A model generated the notes under the pieces. That model was not told the origin of the DNA. It worked only from the letters and a program-made list of their open reading frames with translations, and ran no database searches. Below, one piece after another: positions 55,301 to 64,000 of a DNA stretch of 64,000 nucleotides. The DNA is from Hortaea werneckii (Eukaryota > Ascomycota > Dothideomycetes > Mycosphaerellales > Teratosphaeriaceae), in the NCBI GenBank assembly GCA_037044905.1, contig JBAOKB010000014.1:1-64000 (forward strand), written 5' to 3'. Numbering within the stretch: the stretch's first letter is position 1; the number at the start of each line of letters is the position of its first letter. The translations under genes were made by a program, and so were the position numbers.

Positions 55301-56885
55301 GAAGAGATGTGAGCACAACGTTAACAGTCTCGTTCCAGCGTGGGCTCGGGTTTTGCTCAACGGTCTTGGTCTTGCCGAGTGGGTCGCGGTTGTTGATGCT
55401 GACGACCGCGTACGGATCTGGTGTACCAGAGAATTTATCCGGGTTCTTGAGGCCTTGGGCACCATGGAAGGTGACCTGCAGGACGCCGATGGCCTGGTCT
55501 ACAGGGTTGCCAGCAAGCATCTTCGCGATCTCAATGGGGAAGACATTCGGCTCGTACATCATTGGAGCCAGGTTGGCATGGATCTGCTCCTGGATAAAGC
55601 TTTCCAATCCGGGAATGAAGTTAATGTCAAAGCCGAGCATATCGCCACCAATCGGCTTGCAAACATAGTCAAATGTCGGACGTCCCAAGAAGCAGATCTC
55701 CACACGTTCAATGTGCGGGAAAGGCAGCTGCAGCTTGACCTTCACGCGCATCAGCCCAGAGCAGGCCATGTCTTCTACAATGATATCGAGACCCTTTGAG
55801 ATCATTGCCTTGCCCACACGAACCTCCAGCACGATCTTCGGGTTGATTTTGTTCTTGACTTGACGGGCGGTGAGATCGGCGGTGTCGTTGGGCGTGAAGC
55901 TGAATTTCCAGTCCATGAGCACGGTATCGTCATCGGCCTTGGGATAAGTCTTGACATGCTCAAGCCTCGGCGGTTTGGTACCAAGAGTGAAGAACTTCAT
56001 GCGCATGCTGTCAAGGAAGGCCGGCGTAGAAGTACTAAGGACCTGATCGACAGACTGCACGATTGTGGTACAGAGCACTGGTGCGTAAATGGGCCAGAAC
56101 TTGACCAAGAAGCTGTTGATCCATTCGAGAGTCTCCGTGTCGGTTTCGAGCTTGGTCTTCGCCATTTCGCGTTGGACGTCGTCGCGGAAGTTGCGGCGCA
56201 CCCGGCGAATGGAAGTACGGTAGTAAGTTCCGCAGGCTGCCATTACGATGAACACCCAACCCAGTCCTCCGCCCAGCACAGCCACAACCCACGAAGCAAG
56301 CGAAGCAAAGATGATGATCCCGGTGTTGTGATACCAATCACCAAAGAATTTCTCGTCCAATTTTCCTTCAAGAAAGTCTTGGTGGTCCAACATCGATGAC
56401 GGCTCCTCCTTGTCTGCTGGATTGCCGAAACGTGGCGCCCAGCCGACCTTGCTGAAATCATCTTTGGCGTCTCCCGTGGGTGAGGCTGGTGGTGCGTTCG
56501 CCGCATCGACCGCACCCTCCTTGCTCGGAGGAGGCAGATCGTAGCCCGCAGTCTGTCCATCATCCTGATCAGAGACGAGTGCGGCCGTCTGGTGCTTCCT
56601 ATGCGGCCTCTCGAACTGCCGCTTCTACAATCATCCTGTCAGTATCTGTACTATACCGCACTTCTCCATCCTTGTTGCCATGCCTACCTCTCGCAGCTGT
56701 GCCGCCTTCTGCTCGGGGCTGGCATCGGGATCGAACTCGAACGCGGCAGCCCCGGCCTTTTTGCTCTCCTCCAGCATCTTCTGTTCAGCTTCCTGCGCAT
56801 CCACCGAGGAGTTTGGGTCGTTGGCGGCTTCCACAGCACCTTGCTGCTTGAGCTCAGAGGCCCGGCCAGCGGTTCCCTCGAGCAT
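52317..56885 (-). CDS. TCB: Tricalbin (extended-synaptotagmin), ER-plasma membrane tether
   Basis: Three exons: 56885-56688, 56624-53963 and 53911-52317; 1,484 residues. The start is the ATG at 56885; a longer frame begins with TTG. After a Glu/Ala-rich cytosolic N-terminus (KKAGAAAFEFDPDASPEQKA) there are two close hydrophobic segments (NTGIIIFASLASWVVAVLGG and WVFIVMAACG), the ER hairpin. The SMP lipid-transfer domain spans about residues 230-430 (EWINSFLVKFWPIYAPVL, KFFTLGTKPPRLEHVKTYPK). At least four C2 domains follow, with typical starts such as VLQVTFHGAQGLKNPDKFSG, VIRIHVKNAKDLKNLDTVGK, SDPYVRVLLSG and LRVEVLDAADLPAADRNGYS. Several carry the Asp residues of Ca2+ loops. Tricalbins hold the cortical ER to the plasma membrane and transfer lipids. 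The C-terminus RRDRSVTPSG ends at TAG, followed in frame by the His-rich ORF. Confidence 0.93.
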
Positions 56886-58091
56886 GCTGGCGATTGCTAC
56901 TGAATAAGCCAACGTTGGATATCTATGCTGGGAACAGAGCGGCGCTCAATTGAACGGTGATCAGGTTGCGAATGGGCAGGCCAATGCCTCCTTGGCGGCG
57001 GACCAGTCCTCGGATAGAATTAGGAGGAGTCGGGAGGGATGTCGTGTGCGTTGAGATGATGACGAAGGAGAGGTAGAGAGGGGGCCGAATGAGTGAGGCC
57101 AAAGTAGGTAAGCAGGAAGGGAAGAAGGTCAAGATGAGAGGTGCGGTTATGGTGCAGGTAGCAGGCGCGTTGTCCTGGTGAAGTGGCTTTCGGGTTCGAC
57201 GCTAGCGCGGGCTGTGAAGCTTGATCGTTACAGGAGATTAACGACTGAACCGGCTGTGAGCTTGCTACGCGCTTTCAGCTCGCTTGGTAGGAATCAGTGG
57301 ATGCTGCTACAGCTCCTGCGACTCGGGTGGGGTGATGTCGTCTAGGAGTGAACCGGTTGTTACCGGTCGCAAGCCAACACAGCACGACAGTGAGCCCGCT
57401 TTCCAGGTTGCTGTCCCTGCTTTGGCCCTCCGAGCTGTAGATCCTCGTGTCCTCCCAGCGGCGCCCACCATCACCCGGCCTTATCGAGCGACGCTATGGC
57501 GTAACCCCGACAAGGATTGGGGAGCTTGGACCACAATCGGTGCCGCCGACGGGACGCGACACCTGGGACCGCGTGTGCCTTCCTCTTGGCACTTTCACTG
57601 CACGTGACTTTCCTGCACTTTACCTCTCTTCCCACTTCCCATAGCTGCACGTGAGGTCCCGCCTTCGCTTCATTATGTTGGTCAGCTTCCGCGCTCACAA
57701 GATGCCAATGAGACTCCTCCCAATTGCCCTCGAATCAAATCCCTCACAACTAGCTGAAAGCACTACATCCAGCATGGCAGGCTCCACTTACCTCGAGTAC
57801 AGATAGACCCACTAAGGCAGAAGGTAGGTGGAAGGTAGGGCCAATACGGCGGAGTATCACATCTTAACTCCAGCTACCTCGAAACAGTGCTTCCTCGCAC
57901 AATAAGTCTAAAGGTCATGATTGCCAGCGGCGAAATTAGAGTCCAAAGTCCGTTTTCCATGGCGAGCAACTTCCTTTTTCGGCCCACGCCGCTCCATCCC
58001 GGACTTAAGGTGCTAAGCAGCTGATGGCGTTGCTATCTCACGGCGGCGAACATGGAGTATAAATGGTCCTGTAATCAGTCAATGTATTCCC
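56886..58091. promoter_or_regulatory. Divergent promoter tricalbin / short-chain dehydrogenase
   Basis: 1.2 kb between outward-facing genes. The tricalbin frame continues nine codons upstream of its ATG to a TTG. A TATA box precedes the dehydrogenase gene (separate entry). Small ORFs near 57284-57700 show no domain. Confidence 0.45.
58058..58064 (+). promoter_or_regulatory. TATA box of the short-chain dehydrogenase gene
   Basis: TATAAAT lies 28 bases before the ATG at 58092. Transcription usually starts 25-40 bases or more downstream of such a box, so the mRNA may begin at or after 58092. That favours the ATG pair at 58122/58125. Confidence 0.5.
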
Positions 58092-59007
58092 ATGAATCTG
58101 CCGTTGTTCCGTGAATCCGTGATGATGGCATCCCCTTCCCGAGAAATTGTCCTCATAACTGGAGCCAATACTGGTCTAGGCTTCCAAATCGCCAGAGTTC
58201 TACTCCGTGACTATGGCGAAAGCTTCTACGTCTTTCTCGGCTGCCGTGACATGACCAAGGGCGAGGCTGCCGTTGCCGAGCTAGTCCGTCAAGGACTCCC
58301 TTCATGCGAGGCACTACACCTCGACGTCACAGACAACGACAGCATCGCTTTGGCTGCTGAAACCGTTCGAAAGAAATACGGCTGGCTTGATGTTCTCCAT
58401 GTTAATGTAAGTCTTGAACTCAACACGGCGTGACTCAAGCTCACAAAGACACAGGCAGGCATAACTCCCGACAAGGACTTACTTCCCCAAGGCCACCCCA
58501 TATCGGAAGTGATCAAAACATCCATGGCAACCAACGTCGCGGGCGCAGCTCAGACTGCTGAAGAGTTCCTCCCCTTGTTGAAGCGAGCTGAAAATCCACG
58601 CCTGGTATTCATGTCGACAGGGTTTGGCAGCTTGACACGGGTCTCGACGTTCCAAAGCAATGAGAAATGGCCCGCTTATAGCGCTAGCAAGGCTGCACTA
58701 AACATGATCATGCTGTGGTACTGGAGGAGGTGCCCTTGGATGCGGGTAAACGCCTGCAACCCCGGATTCAGGGTAAGTGAAGCAGCTCAGAAGGTTTCCA
58801 TTTCTCTTTACTAGTCGCTCACGAAGGAATCAGTCCACGGCTCTCAATGGCTTCGCAAAAGGGAACGCCCATGGGATGACGCCGGGCCCCCTTGAGCTGG
58901 GTGCTCGCAACGCTGTCAGATTGAGCCTGCTTGGCAAAGACGGCAAAAGCGGCACTCATACCGAATGGCATGACGATGAGGAGAAGTGGCAGACAGTGCC
59001 GTGGTAG
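58092..59007 (+). CDS. Short-chain dehydrogenase/reductase (SDR)
   Basis: Three exons: 58092-58406, 58455-58772 and 58834-59007; 268 residues from the first ATG, or 258/257 from ATG 58122/58125. NAD(P)-binding Rossmann enzyme. The cofactor motif is IVLITGANTGLGFQIARVLL (TGxxxGxG at about residues 23-30), and FLGCRDMTKGEAAV has the Arg after strand 2 that suggests NADPH preference. LHLDVTDND and the spliced VLHVNAGITPDKDL (NAG motif) follow. The catalytic residues are Tyr and Lys in YSASKAALN (about Y180, K184), with Ser in FMSTGFGS. CNPGFR is the usual PG segment. It resembles carbonyl-reductase-like SDRs; the substrate is unknown. The exon 1/2 junction is supported by rebuilding the NAG motif. 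Confidence 0.9.
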
Positions 59008-59241
59008 ACGCTTTGTAGGCCAACGCAATGGATTCGCTGACTACATGGGCTACGCACGCAATATACACTAATCATTTGCTGCCAACTCGTAACGCATGGA
59101 GGAATGTCCTCTCAATCCAGCCCTCTCAATGCCTTCCAAACATGCCCAATTCCCAAAAACCCCTGACCCGGACGACAGCACTCGCCTCAGCCACGTCCAC
59201 CTAACGCCTTGCTAACATGATGCAGCCGGTACTCCAAGATG

Positions 59242-59902
59242 CTACATCAAATCCTCCAGATCCAACCTCCCACCCGTCCTATCAATCTCGCTCGGCGGTA
59301 GTCCCCGATACGCCGTCCGAATATCCGGAAACGACCCTGGCGGACTATACCGGGGATCCGCCTCGCGCATCGCCATCTCCTCGGGCCCCATCGCTTCCGC
59401 AGGATACATACTCGGTGCCGTCCAGATGGCCCCGACCGCACCGCTTCATCCCCGGCCTACATACCCTACCGCGCCCTTCCGGCATCGTCGGGTTATGCCC
59501 CGGAAACGTCGTCTTCCGCCGATGACGTGGGAGCGTCGTCCTCGCATTGGGAATGTGTCCCCCCGGCAGGGGTTCCGTGAGTAGAGCCGGACAGGGTTGG
59601 AAATCGACGTCTGGAGCCCCGTGGAGAGTTCCTAGGGTGGGTGGCGATCGGTATTGGCCTAGGTATTCGTCGTGATAGAGCGGGTCAGTCGGAGGGTGGC
59701 CGAAGTCCATGGCTCCAGCTGCGCTGCCGATCAGGATGTCCCGCCCTCCTGGGAAGCTGGGTGCCGCCGCGGCTGGGATCTGGGCCGCTCCTGGCCTCGG
59801 GGGTGGTGGCATGAGTAAGGTGTCGCGGGCTCCGGGATCCATCGAGGGGCCTGCTGAGGGACCATCGTGGGGTCGAGTAGTCGCTGGAGGACCTGATTTC
59901 AT
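59242..59902 (-). CDS. Fragmented Pro/Gly-rich ORF region, uncertain
   Basis: From the ATG at 59902 the minus strand encodes a protein-like N-terminus (MKSGPPATTRPHDGPSAGPS, then PSFPGGRDILIGSAAGAMDF and LYHDEYLGQYRSPPTLGTLH). At the C6 run 59559-59564 the plausible reading shifts frame: the original frame becomes Arg-rich. A second frame gives SQCEDDAPTSSAEDDVSGA, then two stops (TAA 59493-59495 and a TGA near 59450). After them the same frame gives WTAPSMYPAEAMGPEEMAMR and PPGSFPDIRTAYRGLPPSEI, ending at TAG 59242-59244. This may be a gene with unrecognised introns, a pseudogene, or a gene carrying a sequence error. The plus strand also has a Pro-rich open frame (59217-59525), so chance in GC-rich DNA is possible. 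Confidence 0.3.
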
Positions 59903-60233
59903 CTTCTAGTACTGGCTTGAGGCACGAGCTCTTCAGAGTCCCAAGGCCGATCCTCTAAAATCTCGCGACAATAGGGTTGGGAGTGAGAGATTAGTCTAAG
60001 CAAAGAGTATGTCCCCTGAAGAGGGCATCTCTACGATAAGCAGCTTTCATGATAGCAATTGGAGCCATCGTCTTCTTCTTCACTATTAGCTACATTGGTA
60101 GTAGTGAAGGCATGCGAAGCTTTCGATCACTACGACTGCCGCCCGAGACTCGTAGTTCAAATCAAACCCCGATCGTAATCTTGCTGGCTCTACCCTGTGT
60201 CTGTCTGTAGAGTGGAGATGCTTACGGTCCTAT
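59903..60233. other. Intergenic region without recognised features
   Basis: 331 bases between two minus-strand ORF regions. I see nothing convincing in it. Confidence 0.35.
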
Positions 60234-60737
60234 TCAGTCTCCGCCACCACCCATCCCTGCAGGTAAAGTGATAGCCAATCTAGCCGTACCGTACCTTTTC
60301 GGATGTCTTGTAGCTTGAGTATACGAGCCCATTCCGGGAGCGATGACCTCCAGAACTCTTCCCAGTCGTTGGTCCAACGTCTCCATTCCCCGCAGCGCTT
60401 GATGCTGCTCCCCTGACCAGAGGTGCCCAAGCCGATCGAACGACCTGATGGCCCGATTGATGATTTCCATCGGCTTGTGTTTGCCTGGACGGAGGACCAG
60501 GACACGGCGTGAGCGCAGCTTGCAATGGCGGACGGCATGATGCGTACTCTTGCGTGTCCGAGGAGCTTGACCACCATTCTTCGCGGCTCTTGTTGAAGGT
60601 GAAGGTTTTGTAGCATGGAAACTTGCTTTTGCTTTGTTTGGCGGTAATACGGGGGTGTGTACTGCGAGATGGCTTGCGCTGGGAAAGTGCTGTATATCGT
60701 TTTCAATTCCGATAGATAGTGCCCATATTGTTTCTGT
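60234..60737 (-). CDS. Probable coding exon of an uncharacterised gene (5' end unresolved)
   Basis: An open frame of 168 codons with no ATG until 60470. The part around that Met reads RRVLVLRPGKHKPMEIINRA, IRSFDRLGHLWSGEQHQALR, GMETLDQRLGRVLEVIAPGM. It has a regular helical pattern and natural composition, and the first 10-15 residues before the Met look as protein-like as those after it. The true exon therefore probably starts upstream of 60470 and is joined to an earlier exon; acceptor-like CCCAG and CGCAG sites occur at about 60664-60680. The ORF in another frame on the same strand (60230-60898) starts with TTG and looks less natural over the shared region. If translation starts at 60470 the product has 78 residues, ending in a Gly run. 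No family is recognised. Confidence 0.4.
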   Translation of the reverse strand, partial: TETIWALSIGIENDIQHFPSASHLAVHTPVLPPNKAKASFHATKPSPSTRAAKNGGQAPRTRKSTHHAVRHCKLRSRRVLVLRPGKHKPMEIINRAIRSFDRLGHLWSGEQHQALRGMETLDQRLGRVLEVIAPGMGSYTQATRHPKRYGTARLAITLPAGMGGGGD

Positions 60738-60740
60738 CTA

Positions 60741-61519
60741 TTCAAAAAGTCTTTTTTTTCTTTTTTTCTTTTTGCATGGAGTCTTGCAGGCGGAGTAGAG
60801 ACCAAGCTCATCGAAATATTCTTTGACGCGCGCTGCTCACTCAAGCTGTGTCTTACCATGTACTGTGAACGAGTGACAGAGGACAGACTGGCGGCCAATA
60901 ACGTCTTGCTCAGAGCTCATCATTGGCATCTAGAAGTTCCAACATAGGACAAATCAAGGCCTGACTTCTGCATTTGATCGGAAACGCAAGAAGCTCCCGT
61001 TCCTATTTGTCGATCCTAGTAGTTAGAAAGTTTCATCAACCAAGCACGGAGTGTCTTACGCTCAGACTTTATGCGCTGCCAACTATGTCCTTGTGCTATA
61101 TCTCAATTTGCTCAGACAAAAAGTAAAAAGAAAAGCAAAGGGAGGAGAGGTTTTGTAAGGGAAAATAGAAGGACAGATGGAAACCAAAGTGATACGGCAC
61201 GAGTCGTTGAGCATAGCTATCTTCAATCAACACGTTCTGTTCTCTCGCAGTAGCGGGAATTAAAATCTCAGTTCTGTACGCGCCTCCCCCCCCCCCCCCC
61301 CCCCCCCCCCCCCGTGACCATAGCTCGGTCGCTGTGTTGACAGCACCCCTGTTCAGATACACGATCAGATCCACTGATCTTCTGTAATGCTTTCATACAT
61401 CTATGTCCATCTCTCTCTGATTGATCAAAAGGCTCAGCGGGGCGAGAGCATGCGAATTTGGGTGTGGCAGGTGTCCTGCTGTTTAGCAAGACTTTGATGT
61501 TGTATAGAGGTGCAACATC
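60741..61519. other. UGP1 3' region with C28 tract
   Basis: About 780 bases between the uncertain exon and the UGP1 stop. It contains A/T-rich tracts (60750-60775; AAAG-rich 61120-61145) and a 28-base C homopolymer. No gene is recognised. Confidence 0.4.
61286..61313. repeat. C28 homopolymer
   Basis: Twenty-eight consecutive C residues about 200 bases downstream (minus strand) of the UGP1 stop codon, probably in its 3' UTR or terminator region. Confidence 0.9.
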
Positions 61520-63536
61520 TTAGTGCTCGAGCAGTCTCAGGCTGCCCTGCACAACGACGTTCTCCAGGACGGAGCCCGGCGGGATGTCGATGGTGCTACC
61601 CTGGTCCGCCACAATGATGACGGTACCCTTTAGCACGACACCACGGCCGAGGTTGACCGGACCAGTGATGGTCAAGTGGTCAAGCTCAAGGATCTTGAGG
61701 ATGGATCCAATGCGGGCCTGGAAGCTGGAGACCTTCTTGAAGTCGCTGCCGAGCTTGATGAGAGGAGCCGGGCCGAAACGGTTCGGGTCCATGACTAGCT
61801 GGCCGTGCTTAAGAGTGTAAAGATCAGACTTGACGAGCATCAGGTCTGAGCAAGTCTTGACAGGCAAGAAGCGCCTACGCGGGACGTTGACACCGTGAGC
61901 ATTCTTGAAGTGCTTGATGGCAGCACCGACAGCGGTCTCGAGCTGGATGATGCTCAGGTCCGCCTCGCCCTTGTTGTCGGCCGGGATGCTCTTGCCGTTG
62001 GGGATGATCTCCATGGTAAGCTCGTTGTTCTCGACCACACGCTTGACGGCACGGATGTTCATCCAGATGTTGTTGGTGTTGAAGTACTTGAACTTCTTAA
62101 TCGACTTGAACTCGTTCACGTACTGCTTGGGCACCTGAGCAATTTCGAGCAGACGAGCCTGGCCCTCGTAGTCAATGATGGTACCACCCTTGACATCAGC
62201 CTTGGTCTTGTCCGTCAACTCCATGATGTACTCAGCCTTGGACTCAACCATGTGCTGCAGGATGTTCAGGTCAACGACAGCGCCCAGGTTGTCGGCGTTG
62301 GACAAGAAGATGATCTCAATGCCGCGCTCAAGCAGCTTGTCGAGAACACCAGAGTTGTAGAGAGACTCGAAGACGTCACCGTGACCTGGCGGGTACCAGT
62401 CGGAGATCTTGGAGTCGGCGTTCTTCGGGGCAGGAAGGAGAGAGTCCTTCAGCACACGCGGGTACTTGGACTGGTTGAAGGTCATGATGTCGATGTTGTG
62501 GCCCTCGTACTTCTTGATGATGTTGGCAGTGTCGGAGTCGGTGTTGAAGGAGTTCATGAGGAGGAACGGCACGTTGACATCGTAGGTGCGGTTCAGGTAC
62601 TCGATCTGGCGGACGGAAAGGTCAAGGAAGGACATGCCCTCACGGACCTCGATGACGGACTTGGGGCCAACGCAGCCCATGGAAGTACCGAGACCACCGT
62701 TGAGCTTGAGCACGGCAAGCTTGTTCAGGAAGTCAACCGACTCAGTGTTGCCCAGGCTGTTGTAGTCCACGACCTGCTCAGGCTTCGGCGGGGCGATGCG
62801 AGACCAGTCGATCTCGTTGCCCTTGGCCTTGTCGTTCAGGTAACGGCGGAAGAGGGCGAAGAAGTTGTCCATCTCAGTCTCGAAACGCTGCTTCTCGTTC
62901 GGGTCCTTGACGGTGTCTGTGAGGTTGTTGAGGGCATTGCGCATCTGGGATGCAGCGACTGAGGTTGAGGTGTTCTCAAAGGCCTAAAGACAAGAATGCC
63001 TGATTAGCGAGAGCTACATGGACATGTTCATCGTAGTGTTGGGCACGAGACCGCCTTCAATCTGCCCTAGAAGCATGCAAGGCTCTAGAGAGTCGATTTT
63101 CGAAGACGGTCTCTCATTATCAATTCTTGTCGCGCCAACGCAACTGCGGTTGAATGTGGCACGCGTTGCCGAAGCCGCCTTCAATACGGCGACCGTTACG
63201 ATGCCATGATGGCATAGACATCTGCGGCCAGCCTGCACTGAGATTGGTCTGTAGCTGTAGAAGAGCCAACTCTCGAGTGGGTGGCGTAACGACCACCGCT
63301 TTCTTCGAGCAGGCGGTCATCACAGCCCACAGAGGAGCAATCGCCCGCTGTTCGCGGTGGAAAGATTTCGCCGCTACTGCCGCTCTTTTTCGCCTTGCTT
63401 TCCTGCTGGCACTCTGCAAAGTACAGAAGGGACTTACCATGTGCGACTGCGACTTGCCGTGGTGCCTCTCAGCAGAGCCATCGGCGCCGTTGGCGTCGCC
63501 CTTCAAGTGGGATGGGACAGCGCTCTTCGCGGCCAT
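61520..63536 (-). CDS. UGP1: UTP-glucose-1-phosphate uridylyltransferase
   Basis: Two exons, 63536-63438 and 62983-61520, with a 454-nt intron at 62984-63437 (GTAAGT donor, TTGTCTTTAG acceptor); 520 residues. It makes UDP-glucose from UTP and glucose-1-phosphate for cell-wall glucan, glycogen, trehalose and glycosylation. The splice joins KSQSHM to AFENTSTSVAASQMRNALNN, a typical fungal UGPase start. The nucleotide-binding loop is KLNGGLGTSMGCVGPKS, followed by NVPFLLMNSFNTDSDT, DWYPPGHGDVFESLYNSG and IEIIFLSNADNLGAVVD, all conserved in the family. The C-terminal part is a left-handed beta-helix (ITGPVNLGRGVVLKGTVIIV), which mediates octamer formation in yeast. The intron is several times longer than the others in the window. 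Confidence 0.96.
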
Positions 63537-64000
63537 CTTGGCGGTGTTCTTTTCAGGTGCGGTAGAGGGTCTGATGGGGGTTTACTGTGTGCAGCGGCGT
63601 TTGGTTAGTGTGCGTGTCGTGGTGAAGAAGAAGGGCAAGCTCTCCCCGGAAAGTTTTGGAAGGTACCAGCGGTACTTCTTATGCGGGGCTCTGCCGTGCG
63701 GTGCGACGTACCAGTGATGTCAAAAGGCTGACTGGCGAGGATGCCAACGTGGAATTATCGCTGGGTGAGAGTGATGAGTGTGTGATGAGAGGGTGACGGG
63801 GTGAAAGAGGGAGGATGGAGGGAATAGCTACGCTGGCAAGACCGAGAAGAGCGGTCTCTGGGGGACTTTATTTACAGAGCCCCGCCAACGAAGGGTCCCT
63901 GCGCGCTGCTGCTCCAAGGAGTCCAAGCTCAACGTCCGTCCGGCGCTCTCAACTGAACACGCTTTTGGCACGCTTGTTCGGCATGGGCGGTCTCGATGTT
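63537..64000. promoter_or_regulatory. UGP1 promoter region
   Basis: The 464 bases upstream of the UGP1 start to the window edge. GTGA/GATG-rich near 63765-63830. A plus-strand ORF running through 63154-63717 overlaps exon 1 antisense and is not accepted as a gene. Confidence 0.4.

Noticed and set aside
61895..62962. 355-residue open frame on the plus strand
   Set aside because: Exact antisense of conserved UGP1 coding sequence; a codon-bias shadow.
63154..63717. 187-residue plus-strand frame near the right edge
   Set aside because: Runs antisense through UGP1 exon 1 and its intron; no domain.

Overview
This is a gene-dense window from a filamentous ascomycete, Pezizomycotina and most likely Dothideomycetes (Capnodiales/Mycosphaerellales-like). 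Nearly every gene has short introns (about 45-120 nt) with GTAAGT/GTGAGT/GTATGT donors, CTAAC/CTGAC branch sites and CAG/TAG acceptors. The protein types are typical of that group: a LaeA-like TAM-domain methyltransferase, Zn2Cys6 regulator, Hmt1-type ABC half-transporter, tricalbin and Kes1-type oxysterol-binding protein. No bacterial operons, CRISPR arrays, recognisable transposases, rRNAs or convincing tRNAs were seen. The organism call is inference.

Layout. 1-5 kb: cytosolic Phe-tRNA synthetase alpha subunit (cut by the left edge) and the importin KAP120, both minus. 5-12 kb: an F-box-like protein, an Arg/Ser-rich glycine-zipper protein and a four-exon SAM methyltransferase. 12-15 kb: HMT1-type vacuolar ABC transporter. 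15-21 kb: a repeat-bearing gap, a secreted Cys-rich protein and two uncharacterised genes. 21-27 kb: COX4, the KEOPS subunit CGI121 and a Zn2Cys6 transcription factor. 27-35.7 kb: a gene-poor stretch holding the nicotinamidase PNC1, two tiny Met-Cys proteins and a candidate micro-exon gene. 35.7-41 kb: ribosomal protein uL14 (RPL23), epsin ENT3 and a cyclophilin with a mitochondrial presequence. 41-48 kb: a 1,555-residue scaffold-like protein and a Cys/Met-metabolism PLP enzyme. 49-57 kb: KES1-type OSBP, a His-rich ORF and the ER-plasma membrane tether tricalbin. 58-64 kb: a short-chain dehydrogenase, two unresolved GC-rich ORF regions and UGP1.

The genes are mostly unrelated housekeeping functions, not a pathway cluster. 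Two small themes appear: lipid exchange and membrane contact sites (the OSBP and tricalbin are close together), and trans-Golgi/endosome traffic (epsin, OSBP).

The least ordinary items are four. A chain of 14-26 nt exons at 33.6-34.6 kb keeps one open frame across seven canonical introns. A His-rich ORF lies in the same frame as tricalbin behind a single TAG. A pair of small Met-Cys proteins share an architecture. The COX4 homologue carries a strongly His-rich tail. Splice models were made by eye, so exon edges are predictions; the protein identities of the conserved genes are secure.
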